This document shows positions 1 through 6,331 of a stretch of 13,753 nt of DNA, one piece after another; position 1 is the first letter of the stretch, and each line of letters starts with the position of its first letter. The translations under genes were made by a program, and so were the position numbers. The DNA comes from Proteobacteria bacterium CAG:495 (GTDB taxonomy: Bacteria > Pseudomonadota > Alphaproteobacteria > RF32 > CAG-239). The notes beneath the pieces are model-generated. The model was given only the letters and a program-made list of their open reading frames with translations. It made no database searches and was not told the DNA's origin. The DNA is taken from contig HF995318.1 of NCBI GenBank assembly GCA_000432275.1, forward strand, positions 1-13,753, given 5' to 3'.

Positions 1-37
1 AACCTGAAATAGGAGCAACAATATCAATGCCTTTCAT
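1..37 (-). CDS. 5' end of an unidentified gene, truncated by the window edge
   Basis: Only 12 codons are visible, reading MKGIDIVAPISG from an ATG at 37. The start is well supported: AAGGAG lies 7 bases upstream and shares bases with the TAA stop of the preceding gene, so the two genes are tightly linked. The fragment is too short to assign to a family. It has no hydrophobic N-terminal stretch in what is seen, so it does not begin like the two membrane proteins before it. It is the last visible gene of a minus-strand operon that starts near 1049 and continues beyond the left edge. Confidence 0.6.
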   Translation of the reverse strand, partial: MKGIDIVAPISG

Positions 38-48
38 GTCATATCTCC

Positions 49-345
49 TTATAAAATATTAAAAATATATCTACCTAATTTATATCCCACCCATTGAAAT
101 AGAGATAAATTACCCGTATTTGTGATAAAATAAATAGAAATCAAAAAATACACTAATAAAAATACATTAAGATATTTATTTTTATAGGAAACTAATGTCA
201 TATACATAAAGATGTAATATGTTATTGATAAGGATAACCTCAAAAATCTTAACAATAAATGTCCCAGGAAGGGGTTAAACATCATAGGCAAAGCAACCCC
301 CACTATTATTTCACCAAACAGAAAAAGTATAATTTTTTTATACAT
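49..345 (-). CDS. small hydrophobic membrane protein, 98 aa, unknown function
   Basis: I do not recognise this protein. It is strongly hydrophobic, with about three likely membrane segments (roughly residues 4-22, 35-52 and 60-78) and a short polar tail containing GYKLGRY. I chose the ATG at 345 over the in-frame ATG at 351 because AAGGAT lies 7 bases before it but only about 1-3 bases before the other. It sits 10 bases after the stop of the 125-residue membrane protein, and its own stop overlaps the next gene's Shine-Dalgarno, so all three are probably cotranscribed. Its last third resembles the end of the 125-residue protein (an I-S-x-x-F stretch, then GYKL against GIKL), which suggests a diverged tandem duplicate. 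The DNA is very AT-rich compared with hlyBD and the atp genes. Confidence 0.7.
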   Translation of the reverse strand: MYKKIILFLFGEIIVGVALPMMFNPFLGHLLLRFLRLSLSITYYIFMYMTLVSYKNKYLNVFLLVYFLISIYFITNTGNLSLFQWVGYKLGRYIFNIL

Positions 346-355
346 CCTCATATCC

Positions 356-733
356 TTACCTTACTTGCATTTCTGCCAATTTTATGCCAATTAAAAAAAA
401 TGGAGAATAACTACCACTTACAAACGTATACGAAATCAAAGACGCTATATAAAATAAAACAAGCCCTGTTTTAATAAATTTAAGAAAATGAGGAAATTCC
501 TTCTTTAACAAATTATATACAGCATAATAACAATACACTGTATAAACTATGGCGACTAACGTAAACAGATAGGAAACCAAACTAAAAATATTTACATTAT
601 TTTTTACCGTAAAATAAGCTACTATAATAATAAAATAACCTAAAATTACTTGCAAAAACAACAACAATACAATTTTAAAAATATAACTAAATTTCCACAA
701 ATTATAAGATTTTAATAGCAAATTGTTTTTCAT
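356..733 (-). CDS. small hydrophobic membrane protein, 125 aa, unknown function
   Basis: I do not recognise this protein. It has three or four predicted membrane segments (about residues 15-42, 48-72 and 88-118), aromatic-rich (Y/F), and short basic stretches between them such as LLKKEF. The start is supported by GGGAGAG about 5 bases before the ATG. It lies 21 bases after the stop of the frameshifted exported gene and 10 bases before the 98-residue membrane protein, so it reads as the second gene of the minus-strand operon. There is no signal peptide followed by a soluble domain and no catalytic motif. An immunity-like, holin-like or transporter-accessory role is possible in an accessory operon, but nothing in the sequence selects one. 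Confidence 0.7.
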   Translation of the reverse strand: MKNNLLLKSYNLWKFSYIFKIVLLLFLQVILGYFIIIVAYFTVKNNVNIFSLVSYLFTLVAIVYTVYCYYAVYNLLKKEFPHFLKFIKTGLVLFYIASLISYTFVSGSYSPFFLIGIKLAEMQVR

Positions 734-754
734 AAAACTCTCCCATACATTCTT

Positions 755-1049
755 TCATAATATTTTTAATTTATAGCTCAAAAAAGGATATTTGTTAGCA
801 TGTCTTCCTCTTGCCGCACGTCTAACAACTTCTATTAATAGTGTGCTGCATTTATACTCATAACCTGTTCGCAGTAAATTTTTCACATCATTTGGGATAC
901 CATTAAATACAACCTCATGTGCTTGTTCATCATAAAAAAAAAGCCTGTTTTTCATTGCTCTTCGCAGCAACAACATCAGGCCTCCCCAACAAAATAAAAA
1001 CAAATATAAAAGCTATTGATTTAATGGCTCTCTTTGCCGATTCGTTCAT
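755..1049 (-). pseudogene. exported ankyrin-like small protein, frame broken in a nine-base T run
   Basis: A good start (ATG at 1049, AGGAGG upstream in a G-rich leader) opens a signal peptide: basic N-terminus, hydrophobic core IAFIFVFILLG, cleavage-like VVAA, mature start KSNEKQAFF. This frame ends at TGA in 930-932, just after nine T on the minus strand (942-934). The -1 frame continues from YDEQAHEVVFNG to a TGA at 755-757. Removing one T joins both into a 97-residue protein. The second half, including DVKNLLRTGYEYKCSTLL, resembles an ankyrin repeat (helix, LL-x-x-G turn, next helix), but that is my pattern reading. It ends abruptly in YKLKIL and may be a truncated remnant. It is first in the operon. 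An unbroken frame beginning further in (ATG near 1003) lacks a ribosome binding site and a signal peptide, so I reject it as the true start. The break could be an error, decay or phase variation. Confidence 0.55.
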
Positions 1050-1105
1050 AGCCCGTCCCCCCCTCCTCATTTACAGATATCCTCTGGTTGAGATAAAATC
1101 TAAAG

Positions 1106-1135
1106 TTTATAAAATAAGGATATTTCAACTGTCAA
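1106..1135 (-). promoter_or_regulatory. sigma70-like promoter of the left minus-strand operon
   Basis: On the minus strand a perfect TTGACA (1135-1130) is followed after 18 bases by TATAAA (1111-1106), five of six matches to the -10 consensus. Transcription would start near 1099, about 50 bases before the ATG at 1049. It is the best-looking promoter in the left region and points into the exported/membrane protein operon. Confidence 0.6.
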
Positions 1136-1209
1136 AATTAAATCAATAGTTTAAAAATATTATCAACAACAATTTCTAATATACGTATTAATTTCATATG
1201 CGAGTCTCT

Positions 1210-1231
1210 TATATGCAATTGATTGCATATA
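1210..1231. repeat. perfect inverted repeat, 9-base arms, possible operator
   Basis: TATATGCAA and TTGCATATA flank a 4-base TTGA spacer. No T-run follows on either strand, so it is unlikely to be a terminator. The symmetry fits a dimeric regulator's binding site. It lies about 75 bases upstream of the -35 of the left operon promoter and well downstream of the 40-codon unit's terminator, so regulation of the left operon is the simplest guess. Confidence 0.4.
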
Positions 1232-1382
1232 TTTTGAGGCAGACCACGGGCTTTATACATATAAGCCTTAAAAAAATGGATAAATATCAAACATTAATCT
1301 GGTCATTTAAACGCCAACAAACATCTCCGCGCCAACCGGTGCGAAAATTCTCTGCAACCTACATTTCATTTTATTTAAATAC

Positions 1383-1409
1383 AAAAAAAAACAGGCGAAA
1401 AAACCTGTT
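1383..1409 (-). terminator. Rho-independent terminator of the 40-codon unit
   Basis: On the minus strand AACAGG and CCTGTT pair across an 8-base loop (TTTTTTCG) and run straight into eight T residues (1390-1383). There is no T-run on the plus-strand side, so it acts on minus-strand transcripts. It lies about 87 bases after the stop of the 40-codon ORF. Confidence 0.7.
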
Positions 1410-1495
1410 ACATCCTCAACGTCAATTGAGAAACTTATCTTGTTTTTAATTGTCTGACTAAAAATTTTGTATCTTTATATCAAAGACTTACCGCA

Positions 1496-1618
1496 TTAAT
1501 GACTTTTGCTTTTTAATTCGTGTGTCGGAACACCCAAATAAATGTCATCCATCTTGTCTACTGGCGGATTACTCAAAATTCTTAACGTCAAACCACTTTT
1601 TATAGGATTGAAACTCAT
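1496..1618 (-). CDS. small ORF, 40 aa, unknown function
   Basis: This 40-codon frame has its own well-formed signals: AGAGG 6 bases before the ATG at 1618, a promoter-like element about 50 bases upstream, and a terminator downstream. It runs from MSFNPIKSGL through VDKMDDIYLGVP to a basic, hydrophilic end ELKSKSH. There is no signal peptide, membrane span or double-glycine leader, and no cysteine. I do not recognise it. It is transcribed alone, between the divergent left operon and the type I secretion genes, so it could be a peptide effector, a regulator or a leader-type ORF. The nearby transporter has an inactive peptidase-like domain, which argues against this being a leader-cleaved bacteriocin precursor for that transporter. 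Confidence 0.5.
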   Translation of the reverse strand: MSFNPIKSGLTLRILSNPPVDKMDDIYLGVPTHELKSKSH

Positions 1619-1666
1619 TATTTTCCTCTTGTAATAGTAGTTACCTGTATTTTCCAAAAATTTTAC

Positions 1667-1697
1667 AAAATAGCAAGTAAAAAATCGCTCTTGTCAA
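1667..1697 (-). promoter_or_regulatory. promoter-like element upstream of the 40-codon ORF
   Basis: On the minus strand a perfect TTGACA (1697-1692) is followed after 19 bases by TATTTT (1672-1667), preceded by TGC to form an extended -10 (TGnTATTTT). The spacer is longer than ideal, which the extended -10 may offset. Predicted start is near 1660. Confidence 0.45.
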
Positions 1698-2163
1698 AAA
1701 TATTGTGCAAAAACAATAATATTTTGAAATCCTTTTCGCCTTTTAAAATAATTCACTAAAGTTTACTATTTTATTAAAATTCATAAATTATTTTGCAAAA
1801 TCAACACATAAGCTTCATCAAAAAAAGATTTCACATTCAAAACAAAGGCCAGGCCTCAAAACACCCCGAACTCAACGCCCATCTGTCAGATTTCATACAC
1901 AACTCAATTTTATCCAATTGGTTTCATATATATAAAAAAATGATGAAACTGCTTTTGCCCGCTTTGTCCGGAAAGTTCTTGGCCGGTCCTTATATATTAA
2001 TTATTACGGTTACGCACAATATCAACATTTGGCGAGAGCAAAAAAGTCAAAAAATTCCATTCTTACAATATTAGTTGCATAACCGGAAAATTTCTCTTTA
2101 TTTTTAGCTCAAATAAACCTACGCTAAATTTATTAACAACTTCAACTAATGATTGGTGACGAG
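1698..2163. other. AT-rich leader region upstream of the secretion operon
   Basis: I see no supported gene here. A plus-strand frame at 1793-2074 begins with TTG, lacks a ribosome binding site and shows no recognisable domain. The stretch contains an 8-base palindrome CCAATTGG at 1914-1921 and, overlapping it by one base, a 7-base inverted repeat at 1921-1949. A weak plus-strand promoter candidate is TTGCAT (2075-2080), 18 bases, then TATTTT (2099-2104), which could drive hlyB. The base composition shifts sharply to GC-richer DNA at about 2160, where the transporter gene begins. Confidence 0.4.
1921..1949. repeat. inverted repeat GTTTCAT/ATGAAAC in the hlyB leader region
   Basis: Seven-base perfect arms at 1921-1927 and 1943-1949 surround a 15-base A/T-rich loop. 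It could be a regulator's site or a transcript hairpin upstream of hlyB. In AT-rich DNA a chance match of this size is quite possible. Confidence 0.25.
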
Positions 2164-4323
2164 ATGAACGCAGAGAGCTCAGCAAAGATTGACACCGGCC
2201 TGGCCTGTTTTGCCATAATGGCAAACTATTTTGAAAAACCGCTTTCCTTAGAACAGGTCAAACACAAATACGATCGCCAAAACTCTGATTTTGAAGAATA
2301 TGAACTGCTGCAACTGGCCAAAGAATTTTCATTTAAGGCAAAATTTGTTAAAACCGCTCCGGACCGTCTGGAAAAGACAAACCTGCCGGCAATCGCCCAA
2401 GACAAAGACAATCGGTATTTTATCATTGGCAAAATTGCCGACGGCAAAGTCCTGGTCCAAGATCCCGCCGCCGGAAGTCATCCGCAGGTATGGTCAGAAG
2501 AACAGCTTTTGCAAAGATGGAACGGCAGGCTCTTGATGATGACCTGCCGTGAATTTATCAACGGAAAAAACCGCAAATTCGACATATCATGGTTTATTCC
2601 CGCAATAGTCAAATACCGCCGTTTGTTTGGCGAAGTTATTTTGGCCTCGTTTTTTTTACAGCTGTTTGCCCTTGTTTCTCCGCTGCTTTTTCAGGTCGTC
2701 ATCGACAAGGTTTTGGTAAACCGCGGCCTCTCCAGCCTTGACGTCCTTATGGTGGCGTTAATCTGCATCGGCATTTTTGAAACGCTGCTCGGCGGCCTGA
2801 GAACCTACACGTTTTCGCACACGACCACTCGTGTGGACGTCGAACTCGGCGCCAGTCTCTTTCGTCATCTCATCCGGCTGCCTTTGTCATATTTCGGCGT
2901 CCGCCGCGTCGGAGATACCGTTGCCCGCGTCCACGAGCTTGAAAACATCCGCAATTTTCTAACCGGCTCAACCCTTACCCTGATTATTGACTTCTTCTTC
3001 ACCATCGTCTTTTTTACGGTTATGTTTTTCTATTCCTCAACCCTGACCTTGCTGGTGCTGCTGTCAATTCCGTTTTATGTTATATTATCGCTCTTTTTCA
3101 CGCCGATTTTACGTGCACGGATAGATGAACGGTTCCGTCGCGGAGCAGAAAACCAATGCTTTCTGGTCGAGGCCGTCTCCGGGGTCGAAACCGTCAAATC
3201 CCTTGCCGTAGAACCGCAAATGCAGCGCCGGTGGGAACAACAGCTCGCCGCTTACGTCAGCTCCGGTTTTCGGGCTTCGCACATTAACAACATTGCCGGA
3301 CAACTGGTTCAGTTGGTACAAAAAACCACTCTCGCTCTCACCCTGTGGATTGGAGCCTCTTTGGTTATGAAAGGCGAACTCTCGGTCGGACAGCTGATTG
3401 CTTTCAATATGCTTTCCGGACGCGTAACCCAGCCGATACTGCGGCTGTCACAGTTATGGCAAAACTTCCAGCAGGCCAAAATATCTATGGACAAGCTCTC
3501 CGATATCTTGAACAATCCCGCCGAAAATCCCGCCAACCTTTCCAAAGGTTCCATGCCGGCCATCAACGGTGACGTCGAGTTCAAAGACATCACTTTCCGT
3601 TATCAGCCCAACGGTCCCGAAATCCTGAAAAAAATGAGTTTCAAAGTTGCCGCCGGACAAAAAATCGGGCTTGTCGGCCCCAGCGGCTCGGGCAAATCTA
3701 CCGTAACCAAACTGATTCAGCGCCTTTACATTCCCGAAAGCGGAAAGGTTTTGATTGACGGTATTGACATCGCCTCGGTAGATACCGCCTGGCTGCGCCG
3801 CCAAATCGGCGTTGTTCTGCAAGAAAACTATCTGTTCAACAAAACCGTACGCGAAAACATCGCTCTCACCAATCCTGCTGTCTCTATGGATAAAATCATT
3901 ACTGCCGCCAAACTGGCCGGAGCACACGAGTTTATTACCGAACTGCCTGACGGATACGATACCGTTATTGAAGAACGGGGAGCTTCCCTCTCCGGAGGGC
4001 AGCGCCAGCGGATTGCCATTGCCAGAGCCTTGGTTAACAACCCGCGTATTCTGATTTTTGACGAGGCGACCTCCGCCCTTGATTATGAATCCGAACGCAT
4101 AATCCAAAAAAATATGGCCTCCATCTGCAAAGGCCGCACCGTATTCATAATCGCGCACCGGCTTTCCACCGTTCGCGAGTGCGACTGCATCATTACCGTC
4201 GAAAAAGGCGAAATCACCGAAACCGGAACCCATCGGGAACTGCTGGAACGCGGCGGTCGTTACGCCTATTTATGGAACAGCCAGACCGCTCCCGTAATCC
4301 CCGACCAAATTGCCGCGGAGTAA
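2164..4323 (+). CDS. hlyB: HlyB-like type I secretion ABC transporter
   Basis: Inner-membrane ATP-driven exporter of a type I secretion system. It matches the HlyB/LktB architecture throughout. Residues 1-130 are a C39-peptidase-like domain, 145-430 the six-helix exporter domain (FDISWFIPAIVKYRR, FFLQLFALVSPLLFQVVIDK, VGDTVARVHELENIRNFLTG), and about 470-705 the ATPase. The ATPase has Walker A GPSGSGKS (505-512), signature LSGGQ (609-613), Walker B ILIFDE (629-634) and switch His665. The peptidase Cys is replaced by Thr11 (IDTGLAC), and Tyr85 stands where HlyB keeps its His, so it should bind but not cut its substrate. Such domains accompany RTX proteins with C-terminal signals. I chose ATG 2164 (719 aa) over 2149: a GGTGA lies 4 bases before it, nothing useful precedes 2149, and its N-terminus has HlyB-like length. 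It ends 4 bases before hlyD. No substrate gene is adjacent. Confidence 0.95.
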   Translation: MNAESSAKIDTGLACFAIMANYFEKPLSLEQVKHKYDRQNSDFEEYELLQLAKEFSFKAKFVKTAPDRLEKTNLPAIAQDKDNRYFIIGKIADGKVLVQDPAAGSHPQVWSEEQLLQRWNGRLLMMTCREFINGKNRKFDISWFIPAIVKYRRLFGEVILASFFLQLFALVSPLLFQVVIDKVLVNRGLSSLDVLMVALICIGIFETLLGGLRTYTFSHTTTRVDVELGASLFRHLIRLPLSYFGVRRVGDTVARVHELENIRNFLTGSTLTLIIDFFFTIVFFTVMFFYSSTLTLLVLLSIPFYVILSLFFTPILRARIDERFRRGAENQCFLVEAVSGVETVKSLAVEPQMQRRWEQQLAAYVSSGFRASHINNIAGQLVQLVQKTTLALTLWIGASLVMKGELSVGQLIAFNMLSGRVTQPILRLSQLWQNFQQAKISMDKLSDILNNPAENPANLSKGSMPAINGDVEFKDITFRYQPNGPEILKKMSFKVAAGQKIGLVGPSGSGKSTVTKLIQRLYIPESGKVLIDGIDIASVDTAWLRRQIGVVLQENYLFNKTVRENIALTNPAVSMDKIITAAKLAGAHEFITELPDGYDTVIEERGASLSGGQRQRIAIARALVNNPRILIFDEATSALDYESERIIQKNMASICKGRTVFIIAHRLSTVRECDCIITVEKGEITETGTHRELLERGGRYAYLWNSQTAPVIPDQIAAE

Positions 4324-4327
4324 CGCC

Positions 4328-5728
4328 ATGTGGGAACAGCTAAAAAAATACCGTGAAATCGCCCGTTTGGCCTTGTTACAGGAAAAAGCCTCAAAAAACA
4401 GCAAAATCAAAGGAATGAACGAGCACGAAAAAGAATTTCTGCCTGCCGTGCTGGAAGTGACCGAAATGCCGCCCTCTCACGCGGCAAGACTGTTAACTTA
4501 CGTTATCGTCGCAATGTTCACGGTGCTGATTTTATGGTCCGTAATCGGTAAAATCGACATCATTGCAACAGCCGCCGGAAAACTTATGCCGGCCTCCAAC
4601 ATCAAGACCATTCAAACCCTCACCGACAGCGAAATAGAAGAAATATACGTACAGGAGGGAGAATATGTCAAAGCCGGACAGGATTTGATAAAATTCAACC
4701 AAACGGAAGTCATTGCCAACATCAGCCGCATCGAAAACGAAATCGAGGCCCTTAAGATTGCAATTGCCCGCCTCCAGGCTTTGCTGACCGAAAATCCGCA
4801 GGAAAATTTCAACTACGACCGCGACATCGACGCTTACCTTATAAAAATGCACGCCGATTTGCTCAAAAGCCAGATAATCGAAAAATCGGCGCGGATTGAA
4901 GTCCTTAAAGGCCAGATTGCCAAAGCCGAAAAAGAAAAAGACACCATCAGCGCAGACCTCGGCCGAATTGAAAAACTGCTGCCCAGCGTAACCGAGCGAA
5001 TTGAAAAAAAGAAAATTCTCGTCGATAAAAAACTCCTTGCCCGGCTGACCTTTCTGGAGCAGCAGGAAGAGCTTACCAACCTGCAGGAACAACGTAACGT
5101 TCAGGCAAAAAAAATGGCGGAAACCGAAGAAAACATCGAATACCTCAAAAAAGAACTCCGCCAATATCTGGCCGAGTTTGACAAGAACCTTATGCAGGAA
5201 CTTACCGAAAACCGGGAAAAACTTGCCTCCTATCAACAGGAACTCGTTAAATACCGCGAAGCCCTCAAAAGAACCGTGGTTAAAGCCCCTCTTTCCGGCT
5301 ATGTCCAGCAGCTGGTTTATCATACTAAAGGAGGCGTTGTCGAAACCGCCAAACCGATTATGAATATTGTTCCCGAAAATTACAAACTCGAAGCTCAGGT
5401 TATGATTCTAAACAAAGACATCGGTTTCGTCCGCCCGGAACAGGACGTCGAAATCAAAATCGACAGCTTTCCTTTCACCAAATACGGAACGCTCAAGGGA
5501 AAAGTGCGCAACATCTCGGGAGACGCTGTCCAAGACGAAAAACTCGGTTTGGTGTTTAATGCCCGCTTAACGCTCTCTGACAACAAAATCAAAGCTGACG
5601 GGCAAATCATCCGCCTCAAGCCCGGAATGAGCGTTACCGCCGAAATAAAAACAGGTAAACGCCGCATCATCGAATACCTGCTCTCCCCGGTTATGAAATA
5701 TCTTAACGAAAGTATGCGGGAAAGATAA
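4328..5728 (+). CDS. hlyD: HlyD-like type I secretion membrane fusion protein
   Basis: Periplasmic adaptor that joins the HlyB exporter to a TolC-type outer-membrane channel. The 466 residues follow the HlyD plan: a cytoplasmic N-terminus (1-54) with HEKEFLPAVLEVTEMP, one membrane span (about 55-74), a first lipoyl half (EGEYVKAGQDL, 110-120), a long coiled coil (about 125-325), a second lipoyl half (VKAPLSGYVQQL), a beta-barrel region with NKDIGFVRPEQ and GKVRNISGDAVQDEKLGLVF, and the typical tail LLSPVMKYLNESMRER. I chose ATG 4328, which has GGAG 7 bases upstream inside the end of hlyB. A TTG at 4310 would overlap hlyB and has no such site. The 4-base gap implies a single transcript and translational coupling. 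No tolC homologue is in the window, so the outer channel is presumably encoded elsewhere. Confidence 0.95.
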   Translation: MWEQLKKYREIARLALLQEKASKNSKIKGMNEHEKEFLPAVLEVTEMPPSHAARLLTYVIVAMFTVLILWSVIGKIDIIATAAGKLMPASNIKTIQTLTDSEIEEIYVQEGEYVKAGQDLIKFNQTEVIANISRIENEIEALKIAIARLQALLTENPQENFNYDRDIDAYLIKMHADLLKSQIIEKSARIEVLKGQIAKAEKEKDTISADLGRIEKLLPSVTERIEKKKILVDKKLLARLTFLEQQEELTNLQEQRNVQAKKMAETEENIEYLKKELRQYLAEFDKNLMQELTENREKLASYQQELVKYREALKRTVVKAPLSGYVQQLVYHTKGGVVETAKPIMNIVPENYKLEAQVMILNKDIGFVRPEQDVEIKIDSFPFTKYGTLKGKVRNISGDAVQDEKLGLVFNARLTLSDNKIKADGQIIRLKPGMSVTAEIKTGKRRIIEYLLSPVMKYLNESMRER

Positions 5729-5808
5729 ACGCTTCCCAATCAATACGGCTGCAACGGCACTCCGTCCCGCGGCAAACCAACCTTTTTAAAGAGGGAAAAA
5801 CACCCTTT

Positions 5809-5828
5809 CCTTGCTTATAAAAGCAAGG
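5809..5828. repeat. perfect hairpin after hlyD
   Basis: CCTTGCTT and AAGCAAGG pair across ATAA (8-base stem, 4-base loop). No T-run follows on the plus strand, so it is not a terminator alone. It may protect the 3' end of the hlyBD mRNA or act with the terminator 25 bases downstream. Confidence 0.45.
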
Positions 5829-5852
5829 ATGTTTCAGAGAAAAAAAACTACG

Positions 5853-5892
5853 CAATCCGTTTTGTCACACGGATTGTTTGCTTTTTTTATTT
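5853..5892 (+). terminator. Rho-independent terminator of hlyBD, probably bidirectional
   Basis: CAATCCGT (5853-5860) and ACGGATTG (5869-5876) form a perfect 8-base stem with an 8-base loop, followed by a T-rich tract (TTTGCTTTTTTTATTT). On the minus strand the same stem is followed a few bases later by eight T, so it could also stop the converging small gene at 5925-6212. Confidence 0.8.
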
Positions 5893-5924
5893 AAAAAAAA
5901 ATGATTAGAAAATCAATTTCATAA

Positions 5925-6212
5925 TCACCTGCTCCTTTTAACTACCGTCTGCGGACAAATCCCCTGTCCTGTTGTCTCTCCGCCATTGCGAAACACGAAA
6001 ACGTCGTCAAATGTTCGGAAGTCTTCGTCTTGTAACAAAAAATGGGTTGAAAACATTGAGAGGAAGACCAATAAGATGACGCCTGCATGGTCTCCGCTGT
6101 GCCTGACAGGATAATAAATTTTCTTATCGTCACCTGCCATTGAAACAATTTCAGAACTACCTGGTATAATAGGAAGAAACTCCTTTTCCTTTTTATATCT
6201 ATGATGGTTCAT
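5925..6212 (-). CDS. hypothetical protein, 95 aa, uncertain
   Basis: I do not recognise this protein and am not sure it is real. The frame begins MNHHRYKKEKEFLPIIPGSS, continues through KKIYYPVRHSGDHAG and a hydrophobic stretch VILLVFLSMFSTHFLL (possible membrane span, about residues 45-60), and ends in a basic tail. In favour: an AAAGGAG about 11 bases before the ATG with a second GAGG closer, charged residues distributed as in a protein, and a terminator positioned just past its stop. Against: no known family, and a competing overlapping frame (5942-6148) of similar quality. It stands alone, converging on hlyD. Confidence 0.35.
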   Translation of the reverse strand: MNHHRYKKEKEFLPIIPGSSEIVSMAGDDKKIYYPVRHSGDHAGVILLVFLSMFSTHFLLQDEDFRTFDDVFVFRNGGETTGQGICPQTVVKRSR

Positions 6213-6331
6213 ACCTCTTTATCTCCTTTATAATTTTTATGAGGTTAGAAATCACATCATTGAATTTAAAGGAAAATTTATATAATTACAACCTAAAAAC
6301 ACAGTGTTGTTAATAATGACAATTAAAAATT

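Larger units (their letters stand above)
1050..1382. other. AT-rich intergenic stretch with an inverted repeat and no supported gene
   Basis: The left part carries the leader and promoter of the minus-strand operon. The middle contains a 9-base inverted repeat at 1210-1231. Around 1310-1360 there is a noticeably GC-richer patch in otherwise AT-rich DNA. Minus-strand reading there gives only a 20-codon frame without a ribosome binding site, possibly a gene remnant. The plus-strand frame at 1198-1449 has no Shine-Dalgarno and runs across a minus-strand terminator, so I do not call it. Confidence 0.5.

Noticed and set aside
755..1003. An 82-codon unbroken minus-strand ORF as the true gene
   Set aside because: Its N-terminal part is the wrong frame of a signal peptide that has a proper start at 1049. 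It is better explained as the downstream part of a frameshifted gene.
1198..1449. An 83-codon plus-strand frame
   Set aside because: It has no ribosome binding site, reads across a minus-strand terminator, and its product looks random.
1496..1618. The 40-codon ORF as a double-glycine bacteriocin precursor for the HlyB-like transporter
   Set aside because: There is no GG leader, no core cysteines, and the transporter's peptidase domain lacks its catalytic Cys and His.
1846..1856. AGGCC-A-GGCCT as a hairpin
   Set aside because: A single-base loop cannot form. It is at most a short palindrome.
1793..2074. A 93-codon plus-strand frame upstream of hlyB
   Set aside because: It has a TTG start, no Shine-Dalgarno, no domain, and passes through inverted repeats.
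3454..4233. A 259-codon minus-strand frame antisense to hlyB
   Set aside because: It lies entirely inside the ATPase-coding end of hlyB, which has unbroken motifs. The antisense product is low-complexity and unlike any protein I know.
4532..5323. A 263-codon minus-strand frame antisense to hlyD
   Set aside because: It is an artefact of the Lys/Glu-rich coiled coil, which reads as Phe-rich sequence on the other strand.
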